Source: PFJX01 sp964542455
Lineage (GTDB): Bacteria > Pseudomonadota > Gammaproteobacteria > Burkholderiales > Thiobacillaceae
NCBI GenBank assembly: GCA_964542455.1
Contig: CAZIUC010000020.1
Span: 7,117-71,116, forward strand
DNA length: 64,000 nt
Reading direction: 5' to 3'
Each line of letters opens with the position of its first letter. The stretch's first letter is position 1. Made by a program: the position numbers and the translations under genes. Below the pieces are notes generated by a model, which made no database searches, was not told the DNA's origin, and saw only the letters and a program-made list of their open reading frames with translations. This document shows positions 42,754-50,944 of this stretch, one piece after another.

Positions 42754-44523
42754 ATGGTTTGGGAAGCCTGGCTCACGCTTGCTGTCGTCACACTGTGCAT
42801 CGGCCTGTTGGCCAGCAACCGATACCCGCCCGATACGGTGATGCTGGGCGGCCTGACGCTGTTGCTGCTGGCCGGCGTGCTGACCCCCGCCGAGGCGCTG
42901 GCGGGGCTGTCCAACGAGGGCATGGTGACGGTGGCGGTGCTCTATGTGGTGGTTTCCGGCTTGCAGGAAACCGGGGGCACGGCCTGGGTCTCGCAGTCGC
43001 TGCTGGGCAAGCCGCGTTCGGTGGCGCATGCGCAGATGCGTTTGATGGCGCCGGTTTCGTTTCTCAGCGCCTTTCTCAACAACACCCCGGTGGTGGCCAT
43101 GTTCATTCCGGCGGTGCAGGACTGGGCCAAGCGCCACGGCATCTCGGCATCCCACCTGATGCTGCCTTTGAGCTATGCCGCCATCGCCGGCGGCACCTGC
43201 ACTTTGATCGGCACCAGCACCAATCTGGTGGTCAACGGCCTGCTGGTCGGGCAGACCAAGGAGGCGAGCCTGGGCATGTTCGACATCGCCTGGGTGGGCG
43301 TGCCCACCTTGCTGCTGACCCTGCTCTTCACCGCCCTGTTCGGCCGCCGCCTGCTGCCGGAGCGGCATTCCATCCTCAGCCAACTGGAGAATGCGCGCGA
43401 GTACACCGTGGAAATGCTGGTGGAGCCGCACAGCCCGCTGGAAGGCAAGACCATCGAGGAGGCGGGCCTGCGCCAGTTGCCCGGCATGTATCTGGTGGAA
43501 GTGGATCGCGATGGCCATCTGATGCCGGCGGTATCGCCACAGCAAACCTTGCGCGGCGGCGACCGGCTGCTGTTCGCCGGGGTGGTGGATTCGGTGCTCG
43601 ACCTGCAGAAGATTCGTGGCCTCAAGCCCGCCACCGATCAGGTGTTCAAGCTGGGATCACCGCGCCACCAGCGTTGTCTGGTCGAAGCGGTCATCTCGGA
43701 AAGTTTTCCGCTGCTGGGAAAAAGCATCCGCGAGGGGCGTTTCCGCACGCTTTACCAGGCCGCCATCATCGCCGTGGCGCGCAACGGCGAACGCATCAAC
43801 CGCAAGATCGGCGACATCGTGCCGCGACCGGGCGACACGCTGTTGATGGAGACGCATCCCAGCTTTCTCGAACGCTATCGCAATACCCGCGATTTCCTCC
43901 TGATCAGCCGACTCGACAATTCCACCCCGCCGCGCCATGAACGCGCCTGGATCGCGGTGGCCATCATGGCCGGCATGGTGCTGCTCGCCACGCTGGGCTG
44001 GCTGAGCATGTTGCAGGCCTCCATGCTGGCGGCCGGATTGATGTTGTTGAGCCGCTGCACCTCCGCCTCGGCCGCGCGCCGTTCGATGGACTGGCAGGTG
44101 CTGCTGGTCATCGCCGCCGCGTTCGGCATCGGCATCGCGCTGGAGAAAACCGGCGCCGCCGGCATGCTCGCCGGCGGCCTGGTCGGCCTGGCCGGTGACA
44201 ACCCCTGGGCCACGCTGGCGTTGATCTTCCTGGCCACTTCGCTGTTCACCAACCTGATCACCAACAACGCGGCCGCCGCCCTGATGTTCCCCATCGCCCT
44301 GGCCGCCGCCGCGCGCCTGGATGTCAGCGTGCTGCCCTTCGCCATCGTCATCATGAAAGCCGCCTCGGCCAGCTTCGCCACCCCCATCGGCTACCAGACC
44401 AACCTGATGGTCATGGGACCGGGAGGCTACGCCTTCAGCGACTACCTGCGCATGGGCGTGCCGCTGACTTTCATGACCGGAATATTGACCGTGCTGATCG
44501 CGCCACTGGTGTGGCCGTTCTGA
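42754..44523 (+). CDS. SLC13-family permease with two RCK_C domains
   Basis: A 589-residue inner-membrane anion transporter. Helix-rich halves (NNTPVVAMFIPAVQDW in the first, TNLITNNAAAALMFPIALAA in the second) carry the DASS-type NT motifs: GGTCTLIGTSTNLVVNG and ATPIGYQTNLMVMGPGGY. Between them lie two TrkA-C/RCK_C domains (about residues 195-365, EYTVEMLVEPHSPLEGKTIEEAGLRQ and QRCLVEAVISESFPLLGKSIREGRFR). Substrates in this family include sulfate, dicarboxylates and phosphate; sulfate fits the neighbourhood. ATG 42754 is preferred over an upstream GTG. Confidence 0.9.
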   Translation: MVWEAWLTLAVVTLCIGLLASNRYPPDTVMLGGLTLLLLAGVLTPAEALAGLSNEGMVTVAVLYVVVSGLQETGGTAWVSQSLLGKPRSVAHAQMRLMAPVSFLSAFLNNTPVVAMFIPAVQDWAKRHGISASHLMLPLSYAAIAGGTCTLIGTSTNLVVNGLLVGQTKEASLGMFDIAWVGVPTLLLTLLFTALFGRRLLPERHSILSQLENAREYTVEMLVEPHSPLEGKTIEEAGLRQLPGMYLVEVDRDGHLMPAVSPQQTLRGGDRLLFAGVVDSVLDLQKIRGLKPATDQVFKLGSPRHQRCLVEAVISESFPLLGKSIREGRFRTLYQAAIIAVARNGERINRKIGDIVPRPGDTLLMETHPSFLERYRNTRDFLLISRLDNSTPPRHERAWIAVAIMAGMVLLATLGWLSMLQASMLAAGLMLLSRCTSASAARRSMDWQVLLVIAAAFGIGIALEKTGAAGMLAGGLVGLAGDNPWATLALIFLATSLFTNLITNNAAAALMFPIALAAAARLDVSVLPFAIVIMKAASASFATPIGYQTNLMVMGPGGYAFSDYLRMGVPLTFMTGILTVLIAPLVWPF

Positions 44524-44538
44524 TTGGGAAAGCACGGC

Positions 44539-44632
44539 GTAGGCCAGGTTGGCGCACAGCGACTACCTGGCGATCGTCCCTCAAATTGTGAGGTTAATCG
44601 TCAGGTAGCGATAAAGCCGCAACCTGACCTAC
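44539..44632. repeat. CAGGTTG/CAACCTG palindromic repeat
   Basis: A 94-bp interrupted inverted repeat: GTAGGCCAGGTTGGCG at the left end mirrors CGCAACCTGACCTAC at the right. An internal pair CTACCTGGCGAT/ATCGTCAGGTAG sits around a short centre (CTCAAATTGTGAG). A decayed copy is at 11774-11866. It follows the SLC13 stop and could act as a bidirectional end structure. Confidence 0.75.
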
Positions 44633-44675
44633 GCAGGATTTCCATGTTCGGGGGCCTCCGATCAGCCATGGACGG

Positions 44676-45035
44676 TCAGGTCGCCTCGGGAGGCTTGGGC
44701 GGCTTCTTGCGGCGATTCCGGAAGGATTTCCGGCCCTCTCGCGGCTCCCCGCCCTCTCCGCCCTCTCCGGGGGGGTTGGGCCGAGGATGCGGGTTGGGCC
44801 GGGGGTTCGGTCTGGGGTTACCGTGCCCGGAAGGCGCGTTCGCGCGCTGACGCGAGCGTGGCGGCGCGCCATCCGAGCGTGGTTGTTGCGGCGCGCCATC
44901 CGCGCGATTTCCAGGTGCCAACGAGATTTCCAGCTCGTGGAGTTCATCCCATTCGGTCTCGGTGCGCAGCCGGTCGGGGATGGCCAGAAGCTCTTGCAGG
45001 CGACGGCGGGGGGGGACAGGTAGTGGCTCATTCAT
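44676..45035 (-). CDS. Small Pro/Gly-rich protein of unknown function
   Basis: A 119-residue protein. The N-terminal part (PPRRRLQELLAIPDRLRTETEWDELHELEISLAPGNR) looks like a real short helical domain. The rest is low complexity, Pro/Asn/Arg and Gly/Glu-rich (PNPRPNPHPRPNPPGEGGEGGE), ending in a basic tail. ATG 45035 is chosen. It is just downstream of the DUF1415 gene on the same strand. The low-complexity part raises doubt about the C-terminal half. Confidence 0.5.
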   Translation of the reverse strand: MNEPLPVPPRRRLQELLAIPDRLRTETEWDELHELEISLAPGNRADGAPQQPRSDGAPPRSRQRANAPSGHGNPRPNPRPNPHPRPNPPGEGGEGGEPREGRKSFRNRRKKPPKPPEAT

Positions 45036-45071
45036 GGCGGCATTATCCCATTCCAAGGCGGTAACGGCCGA

Positions 45072-45653
45072 TCAAGGCGTTTCGTTTTTCTTTGATTCTG
45101 ACGCAAAACCCAGGGCACGCCAGCCGGCGATGCCCAATTTCTTCAGGGTTTCGATATTGCGGCCGTAGATCGCCTCGGCATCGGGATACGTTTCCACGGC
45201 GCGCGCGATGCTGTCTTCGCGGATCAGATGCAGGGTCGGGAACGGCGAGCGATTGGTGTAGTTGCTGATGTCATCCGGCTCGGTATCGGCGAACTGAAAT
45301 GCCGGGTGGAAGCTGGCGACCTGGAGGACGCCCTCCAGCCCGTGCTCTTCCACCGCCGCTTCGGCGATGATCGTGAAGTCGTTGAAATCCTCGAAATCCG
45401 CCAGCAGGGTCGGATGGATCAACAAAGTAGTGTCGATTTCCGCCGGGTCGGTCGCCGCCAACAAATCCAGCTCGCGATCCAGATCTTCGAGAAAGCCGTC
45501 GAGGTGGGTGGCCTCGCTGACCACGAAACGCACCTGATCCTTCACGTAGACCGATTTGGCGAAGGGGCACAGATTCAGCCCGATCACCGCCTTTTCCAGC
45601 CATTGCCGCGTGGCGGCGAGCACTTCATCCTTGTTCACTGCTTCCTGAGTCAT
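45072..45653 (-). CDS. DUF1415 family protein
   Basis: A 193-residue cytoplasmic protein matching DUF1415: ATRQWLEKAVIGLNLCPFAKSVYVKDQVRFVVS near the N terminus, DTTLLIHPTLLADFEDFNDF in the middle, and LQVASFHPAFQFADTEPDDISNYTNRSPFPTLHLIREDS later. The NLCPFAK Cys and the DDxxNxxNRSP run are family hallmarks. Function is unknown. A REP-like element separates it from the MOSC gene upstream. Confidence 0.9.
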   Translation of the reverse strand: MTQEAVNKDEVLAATRQWLEKAVIGLNLCPFAKSVYVKDQVRFVVSEATHLDGFLEDLDRELDLLAATDPAEIDTTLLIHPTLLADFEDFNDFTIIAEAAVEEHGLEGVLQVASFHPAFQFADTEPDDISNYTNRSPFPTLHLIREDSIARAVETYPDAEAIYGRNIETLKKLGIAGWRALGFASESKKNETP

Positions 45654-45672
45654 GTTGCTTCCAGTAAAAAAT

Positions 45673-45742
45673 GTAGCGCAGGCTTCCAGCCTGCATCGTA
45701 GGGCTGATCAGAACAACGAAGCAGGCTGGAAGCCCGCGCTAC
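45673..45742. repeat. REP-like palindromic element, copy 2
   Basis: Ends GTAGCGC (45673) and GCGCTAC (45736-45742) around arms GCAGGCTTCCAGCCTGC and GCAGGCTGGAAGCC, with TGATCA near the centre. The arms differ from copy 1 (CAGG/CCTG instead of CCGG/CCGG) but stay self-complementary. The C-terminal codons and TGA stop of the MOSC gene fall inside it. Confidence 0.88.
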
Positions 45743-46268
45743 AGAGCACCGCATCCCCCACCCCGATCCGGCCCCCGACCAGCACCCGCGCGTTCACCCC
45801 GCCATGCCCACGCATCGCGTTATACCCGCCCGGGCCGAGAACTTCCTCCATGCGCGAACAGGGCGCGCAATGGCCCGTCACTTCCAGCACCACCTCGGCG
45901 CCGATCCGCAGCCGCAAAGGCCGGTCGCGGAACAGCGCGCGAGCGGCCATCAGGTTGAGGCCGGACACCACCAGATTGCGCCGCAACAGCGCCGGATCGA
46001 CGCGCTCCCGACCCAGGAACGCCGCCACCACGGGCAGATGCTCGGCCTGGATCAGGGTGATCTGGCGGGCGCCGCCTTCCGGACGAACCGGCGCGCGCCG
46101 CGCGGCGCGGTCACCCTCCAGGCCGCGTGCCGCGATCGCCAGGGCGGTGGCCACAGACAGCAGCGGCGCCCGACGCTCAGGTCGCAGAAAAACCTGTTCG
46201 ACGCGGCCCGCGCGCGGGAAATGCCCCGTGAGATCGCGCATCGACGGCTTGTCGGCGTCAGGACTCAC
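45708..46268 (-). CDS. MOSC domain protein
   Basis: A 186-residue MOSC (molybdenum cofactor sulfurase C-terminal) domain protein of the YiiM type. Visible: ARGLEGDRAARRAP, QITLIQAEHLPVV, RRNLVVSGLNL, VLEVTGHCAPCSRME with the conserved Cys, and VNARVLVGGRIGVGD. Such domains bind or transfer sulfur or Moco. The last residues (CSAGFQPASLF) and the stop codon come from the REP-like element at 45673-45742, so the natural stop was probably lost or replaced. It overlaps the YkgJ-type gene by 11 nt. Confidence 0.88.
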   Translation of the reverse strand: MSPDADKPSMRDLTGHFPRAGRVEQVFLRPERRAPLLSVATALAIAARGLEGDRAARRAPVRPEGGARQITLIQAEHLPVVAAFLGRERVDPALLRRNLVVSGLNLMAARALFRDRPLRLRIGAEVVLEVTGHCAPCSRMEEVLGPGGYNAMRGHGGVNARVLVGGRIGVGDAVLCSAGFQPASLF

Positions 46269-46866
46269 GGCTGCCCATGCGCGCCGCCAGGCTCTCCCAG
46301 CGCATTTCCCGCAGGCTCTGCGCCAGGCGGTGCACCTCGCCGGTTTCCACCAGCCGGCGCCGCTCCAGCCCCTCCTTCACCCCATGGTGGCGCAGCATCT
46401 CGCGCAGCGCCTCGTTCTTGCGCTTCACATCCGGGTTGAGCACATCGCCACGCCGGGTGTGAAAGGCATCCTCGCCCGCTTCACAGACCGTGGTGAAGAC
46501 GTTGAACTGGCGGCAAGCCATCGGCCGCAGCGGGTGAATCGCGCAGGCATCATCGACCAGGAACGGGCAGGCGCCGAGGTCGCGATGCCGGAGCAGTTGT
46601 TGCCGCACCCGTTCGCGAATTTCCCCCTCCAGCTTCTCCACGGCAAACCAGGTGATGCCCATCAATTCCAGCGGATAGACCGGGATGTCCGTATGGCTGC
46701 GGCAACAACTCGCGCACCCCCGCGCGCAGGCCAGCTTGCGGCCATCGGCCTTGATCGCGGCGGCCACACCCTGATTGGTGATGAACTGGATTTCAAGCAG
46801 CAAAGCCAGCCAGGGCAGGCGTTTTTCGTCGTCGGGAAAGCGCGGGCGCGCGGGTTTGCTGGACAT
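46258..46866 (-). CDS. YkgJ-type zinc/iron-chelating cysteine cluster protein
   Basis: A 202-residue cytoplasmic protein of the CxxxCxxCC (UPF0153) family. The cluster motif reads ACARGCASCCRS near residue 50, with ACPFLVDDACAIHPLRPMACRQFNVF as the second half. It likely binds Fe or Zn. ATG 46866 (MSSKPARPRFP) is used; a longer upstream frame adds residues unlike the family. It overlaps the MOSC start by 11 nt. Confidence 0.85.
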   Translation of the reverse strand: MSSKPARPRFPDDEKRLPWLALLLEIQFITNQGVAAAIKADGRKLACARGCASCCRSHTDIPVYPLELMGITWFAVEKLEGEIRERVRQQLLRHRDLGACPFLVDDACAIHPLRPMACRQFNVFTTVCEAGEDAFHTRRGDVLNPDVKRKNEALREMLRHHGVKEGLERRRLVETGEVHRLAQSLREMRWESLAARMGSRES

Positions 46867-46949
46867 GCGAGGGAAGGGATATGAACCAGTGGGGAGAATA
46901 GCAGGATGGCACGTCGTTTGACTGAGCCCACCACGCGGCAACCCGCCCG

Positions 46950-48251
46950 CTACTTCAAACCAATCACGAAGCGATGCTTACCGGAGACGGTGCGCGGAAT
47001 CTCGTCGAGGTAGTTCACTTCCAGGCGCATTTCGGCGTCCACGTCGCGGCGCAGGCGGTCGCGCAGGTCGGACACGGTCTCGGCGCTCAGCGGCGCGGCG
47101 GCGACCAGGTTGAGGGTGAGGCGGTCGATCTCGGCCTGCGCCCACTGGTATTGCCTGATCTGGGTCATGCCGTAGAGGAGGCGGTTGAAATAGGCGGGGT
47201 GGAAGGTGGCGCCGGCGCGGGTGCGGATCAGATCGTTCTTGCGGCATAGGCCCATTTCCATCAGCGGGAACGGCGAGCCGCAGGGGCAGTCGCCTTCGAG
47301 CAGACGGCCGGAGTCGCCGACATCGTAGCGGATGAAGGGCATCAGGCGGTTGGTGAGCGAGGTGACCAGAAAGCGGGCCTCACCTTCACTTTCCATATCC
47401 ACGGATTCGAGATGCACCAGGTCGGCGAAGACGTGCATGTGACCATGCCGGCATTCCCAGGCGATGTTCGGCACCTCGCGGCAGCCGTATTGGTTGAACA
47501 CCTTGCAGCCGAAGGCTTCTTGCATCAGTTCGCGCTGGCTGTCGGCGAGCATTTCGGCGGTGGAGTAGACGCCGATCAGGCTGGCCGGCATGGGCAGGTG
47601 GTTGGCGAGGAGGTAGCGGGCGAGTTCGCTCATGGCGGAGGCGTAGCCGTAGAGCAGGGTCGGCCGCCAGGTCTGGATCGCGCGCGCCCATTCGTTCAGT
47701 TTCGCTTCGCTGTATTCGACGGCGGCGATGGTTTTCTCGGCGGATATGAAGTCACCCAAATGAGCGCTCCAGCCGTCGCCGAATACCCCGCCCTTGGCGG
47801 TGTCGTGGCGCGCGCCCCAGAAGTACATCACCTTCTGCCCCGGCCGCCAGCCGGACATCATGAAGCCGCGCATCATGCCGGCGCGCATCAACTCGTGTTT
47901 GGCCTCGTCGTACCAGAACGCCAGCGGTTTGCCGGTGGAGCCGCCGGTGTGGCCGAGCTTGGCCTGGGCGCGGTCGGCGTCGCTGGAGAGCAGGTCGTCG
48001 AGGCGGCTGGCGACGGCTTCCTTGGTGAGGATGGGGAGGTCATGGAATGCGGCGCCATCAAGGCCGGAGAAATTCTCCCGGTAATAGGGCACGTTGTTGC
48101 CGGCGTGGGCGACGATGTCCGCGAGGTCGCGCCGCTGCTTCTCCAGCACAGCTTCCCGGCTCAAGGCCTGGTTGCGCAGGAGTTGGTCGAGCTGGGCGTA
48201 ACGAACGGGATGGCGGCGACGGTGCAGCCAGTGGCGGAGCGCGGGAATCAT
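46950..48251 (-). CDS. PaaK/CapK-like adenylate-forming enzyme
   Basis: A 433-residue member of the phenylacetate-CoA ligase-like (PaaK/CapK) branch of adenylate-forming enzymes. ATP-binding motifs: LGHTGGSTGKPLAFWYD (about residues 100-115), VYSTAEMLADSQRELMQEAFGCKVFNQYGCREV, and RYDVGDSGR. The C-terminal lysine region is RTVSGKHRFVIG. CapK-type members sit in polysaccharide loci. The glycosyltransferase-like gene nearby fits that, but the substrate is unknown. Confidence 0.88.
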   Translation of the reverse strand: MIPALRHWLHRRRHPVRYAQLDQLLRNQALSREAVLEKQRRDLADIVAHAGNNVPYYRENFSGLDGAAFHDLPILTKEAVASRLDDLLSSDADRAQAKLGHTGGSTGKPLAFWYDEAKHELMRAGMMRGFMMSGWRPGQKVMYFWGARHDTAKGGVFGDGWSAHLGDFISAEKTIAAVEYSEAKLNEWARAIQTWRPTLLYGYASAMSELARYLLANHLPMPASLIGVYSTAEMLADSQRELMQEAFGCKVFNQYGCREVPNIAWECRHGHMHVFADLVHLESVDMESEGEARFLVTSLTNRLMPFIRYDVGDSGRLLEGDCPCGSPFPLMEMGLCRKNDLIRTRAGATFHPAYFNRLLYGMTQIRQYQWAQAEIDRLTLNLVAAAPLSAETVSDLRDRLRRDVDAEMRLEVNYLDEIPRTVSGKHRFVIGLK

Positions 48252-48255
48252 GCTT

Positions 48256-48639
48256 TCACAGCAACATCACCTTCGCCGGCGTTCCGGCGCGTTGTTTCAA
48301 TCGCGTGTCAAATGTGGCGAATGCTTCCGCTGTGTGCCCGGAGGCCAGATGCAGGGCATCGGCAAAATCCATTCCGGCCTCATAGCGGGCCAATGCCTCG
48401 GTGACAACGGCGGCGTCTTCCAGGGTGATCTGGGGCAGGCCGAGGAGTTTGCGGAATGCCGCCAGGATGACCGGCGGCGAAAGTTGGTAGCTGTAGCGCA
48501 ACACCCATTCCGTCTCCAGCAGCACCGTCTTGGCTATCAGGATGTTCTCGCATCGAAACAAGTCGGCCGCTCGTTCCGTCTGACCCGGATCGTCCCCGGT
48601 CAGCAAACGCACGAGCACATTGGTATCAATCGCGATCAT
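48256..48639 (-). CDS. vapC: VapC-type PIN-domain toxin
   Basis: A 127-residue PIN-domain RNase. Acidic active-site residues stand in MIAIDTNVLVRLLTGDD, LLETEWVLRY, GMDFADALHLAS and TFDTRLKQR. VapC toxins cut tRNA or rRNA until their antitoxin neutralises them. ATG 48639 is used because it begins exactly at the PIN core and overlaps the vapB-like gene by 14 nt; a longer frame only adds unrelated residues. Confidence 0.9.
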   Translation of the reverse strand: MIAIDTNVLVRLLTGDDPGQTERAADLFRCENILIAKTVLLETEWVLRYSYQLSPPVILAAFRKLLGLPQITLEDAAVVTEALARYEAGMDFADALHLASGHTAEAFATFDTRLKQRAGTPAKVMLL

Positions 48640-48898
48640 GCTGGGCCTGGATACTGGCGGCGATGGCAGCGGCGATGGCGGCATCCATCTCTTCGACTGT
48701 CTTCGCGGGGCCGCTGTAGCCAAGGCAGCCGACGACATCCTCCAGCCGGGTGGCGGGATTGGATTTGATGGGTCGCAACAGGATGCCGTCGGCCGCATCC
48801 TCGACGCTGAATTCGACGCCGGGCTCCCAGTGGTGGGCGGCGCGGATGGATTTGGGCAGGATCACTTGCCCCTTGCTGGACAACCGGGTCGTCTCCAT
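48626..48898 (-). CDS. vapB: AbrB-type VapB antitoxin
   Basis: A 90-residue antitoxin. The N-terminal SpoVT/AbrB swapped-hairpin domain is METTRLSSKGQVILPKSIR...GVEFSVED. The C-terminal helices (about 55-90) would wrap the toxin. ATG 48898 gives the canonical AbrB start. It precedes and overlaps vapC, the usual order, allowing autoregulation of the pair. Confidence 0.9.
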   Translation of the reverse strand: METTRLSSKGQVILPKSIRAAHHWEPGVEFSVEDAADGILLRPIKSNPATRLEDVVGCLGYSGPAKTVEEMDAAIAAAIAASIQAQHDRD

Positions 48899-48973
48899 TT
48901 CACACCCCACAACGTAAGATCAAGGTAAGACAGGTTAGCAGCCCGTTGTGGTTTCTCGCAATCGGCTTCGCTT

Positions 48974-48990
48974 GGTGCGCGCGGCGCACC
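48974..48990. repeat. GGTGCGC palindrome, second copy
   Basis: GGTGCGC, GCG, GCGCACC followed by CTACGG, related to the palindrome at 36488-36512. It sits next to the REP-like element at 49005. Confidence 0.6.
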
Positions 48991-49004
48991 CTACGGGGTT
49001 GCTT

Positions 49005-49073
49005 GTAGCGCCGGCTTCCAGCCGGCTTCGTACCTCTAATTAGACGAACGAGCCGGCTGGAAGCCGGCGCTAC
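49005..49073. repeat. REP-like palindromic element, copy 3
   Basis: Ends GTAGCGC and GCGCTAC, arms GCCGGCTTCCAGCCGGC and GCCGGCTGGAAGCCGGC, centre CTAATTAG in place of TGATCA. The right end supplies the TAG stop codon of the glycosyltransferase-like gene (49070-49072). Confidence 0.88.
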
Positions 49074-50944
49074 AAAAGCACCTCCAACGCTTCGTTCCAG
49101 ACTTGCCGGTCAAGGTGGAGGCCCTGGATCGCGGCGATCTGCCGGTCGCGCCAGTTTCCCCAGTTTCCGGGCGCGTCGATGCGCGCGTAGCAGGGCGAGG
49201 TGGTGCCGAAGTTGTGCGCGATGTTGCCGACGAAGGCGCGGAAGTTGGCCAGGGCGCCAGCCAGTTCTTCCGCCTGATTCCACCAGTTGGCCGGCGCTTC
49301 GAGCAGCGAGGTCAGCAGGTCCAGCCGTTCCAGGATGGTCTGCTGCTTTATCCGGTATTTCTCGCGCATTTCGGCACGCACGCTTTCCAGGGTTTCCGCG
49401 ACCACGCTTGTCGGGAGCGGCCGCGCCGGGTAGCCCAGCGCGGTCAAGCGCTGCATGGAAAACAGCATGACGTCGCCGTGGAACTGGCGCTCGAATTCGC
49501 CGCAGAGGTCGACCAGCGCCTGTTCGGAGACGATGCCGGGGCGGAATTCGGAGGAGCCGGTCGCTTCCAGCGTGCGCTTGTGCAGCATCGGCAGGTTGGC
49601 GGAGACGAAACGCTCGCCCATTTCGGCTTTGAGCAGGCGGCCCATGGTGGGGCCGGACATGCGCAGGCGCAGCGGCGCGTAGGGGATGAACCAGTTCAGC
49701 GCCTCGGGCCGGAACACGTAGTTGCCGGTGTAGATGGTGCGCGCCGGCTGCACGCTGGCCAGCGCGTCCTGGTATTCGAACCAGGTGATGCGGGTGGGGT
49801 GTTCGCCGTGGAAGAAGCTGTTCAGGCGTTGCGAGAATGCCGCGAAGCAGACCGCGTTGTCGGGCCGCCCCGCCAGGGGGCAGCGATAGCGATAGGCGTC
49901 CCCAGCTTGCTGGAAGCCGAACAGGTCGGCCATGTCGTGATAAGCGGCGTCACCCCCGCCGGTGGCGCCGGGTTGCCGGTAGGCCTGGCCGGGTTCGCCG
50001 GCGGCCATTTCGCGCAGGAAACCGATCACGTCATCCATGAAATTGCCGGCCATCACCGCCGGCGAGACGGGCGGGTCGCCGACCACCTTGCCGGTCAGGA
50101 TTTGCGCGTCGGTGCGGGTGAAGATTTCATCGAGGCGGTAGAGAAAGTTGACCGCGCAGACCTCCTTGCCGCCCTGCGCCGTAGCGACTTTCACCTTGAA
50201 TTCCTGGTCGGCGTCGATGGTGTAGAACAACACGGCTTCGTCACCCGTGAACATCTCGGCCAGCTTCAGGTAGGCGATGTTGCGCATCATCGCCTGGCCC
50301 TTGTGGCCGTAAGCCTCGCGGCGGTGGACGCCGACGATGGCGGAGAGATCCGGCGAGCCTTTCTCCCCCCTTTGAAAAAGGGGGGCTGGGGGGGATTTCT
50401 CCGAGGGTTGTGCGAGTGCGACCGTTGCTAAATCTGATGAAGCCCCTACCCTTCGGTACCCCCTGCCCCCCTTTGGGAAAGGGGGGTTCTCCAGCCCCTC
50501 CATCAGCGCGAGCTGTTCGTCCAGGCCGAAATAGTGGGTGGTGAGCCCCGACTGGTCGAATTCACGGGCGATCTCACGGTGCTGCTTGATACATGCGGCG
50601 TCACTGGAATCGTCGGCCAGCAACACGGAAACCTTGCGCCAGCGGCCATCGACCTGGCCGCCATAGCCGTAGTTACGGCACAACTCCAGCAGACTATCGA
50701 GGCAATCCCTCAGGTGCAGCGGGCTGTCCGCCACCGGGATGGCGATGACGAAGTGGTGGCGGTGGTCTTCGCCCTGGGCGGCGATGAGTTGTTCCAGCTC
50801 GCGGAATGCGGCCTGGTAGGGCTTCAGCAGCGCTTCATTCAGACCGCCGTCCCAGAGCGCGCTTTCCAGTTCGGCGATGGCGCCGCGTTGATCCGCTATC
50901 CAGGCTTCGAGGTCAGCGGGCGGACAGATAGGTTGGGAAGGCAT
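49070..50944 (-). CDS. Glycosyltransferase-like protein with in-frame repeat insertion
   Basis: A 624-residue cytoplasmic protein. After an N-terminal helical region, HHFVIAIPVADSPLHLRDCLDSLLELC and VSVLLADDSSDAAC look like the start of a GT-A fold, and LFYTIDADQEF supplies a DxD-like motif; the rest (NGxNYVFRPEALNW-like region, LRMSGPTMGRLL) is not recognised. Between LALMEGLE and GSPDLSAIVG about 43 residues derive from a G6/C6 repeat with a nested 28-mer, still in frame. The stop codon comes from a REP-like element. It overlaps the ThDP-enzyme gene by 32 nt, so the two are coupled. The GT call is tentative. Confidence 0.55.
   Translation of the reverse strand: MPSQPICPPADLEAWIADQRGAIAELESALWDGGLNEALLKPYQAAFRELEQLIAAQGEDHRHHFVIAIPVADSPLHLRDCLDSLLELCRNYGYGGQVDGRWRKVSVLLADDSSDAACIKQHREIAREFDQSGLTTHYFGLDEQLALMEGLENPPFPKGGRGYRRVGASSDLATVALAQPSEKSPPAPLFQRGEKGSPDLSAIVGVHRREAYGHKGQAMMRNIAYLKLAEMFTGDEAVLFYTIDADQEFKVKVATAQGGKEVCAVNFLYRLDEIFTRTDAQILTGKVVGDPPVSPAVMAGNFMDDVIGFLREMAAGEPGQAYRQPGATGGGDAAYHDMADLFGFQQAGDAYRYRCPLAGRPDNAVCFAAFSQRLNSFFHGEHPTRITWFEYQDALASVQPARTIYTGNYVFRPEALNWFIPYAPLRLRMSGPTMGRLLKAEMGERFVSANLPMLHKRTLEATGSSEFRPGIVSEQALVDLCGEFERQFHGDVMLFSMQRLTALGYPARPLPTSVVAETLESVRAEMREKYRIKQQTILERLDLLTSLLEAPANWWNQAEELAGALANFRAFVGNIAHNFGTTSPCYARIDAPGNWGNWRDRQIAAIQGLHLDRQVWNEALEVLL
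50365..50486. repeat. G6/C6 element with nested 28-mer, inside a coding gene
   Basis: A G6/C6 double-hairpin copy whose AAATCCCCCC arm is interrupted by the 28-base block found at 40510-40537 (here 50435-50462). It is read in frame on the minus strand as NPPFPKGGRG...SPPAPLFQRGEKG within the glycosyltransferase-like protein. Confidence 0.88.

Noticed and set aside
42630..43940. 436-codon plus-strand frame overlapping the SLC13 gene
   Set aside because: It starts inside the G6/C6 repeat and runs in another frame of the permease; the permease motifs are in the other frame.
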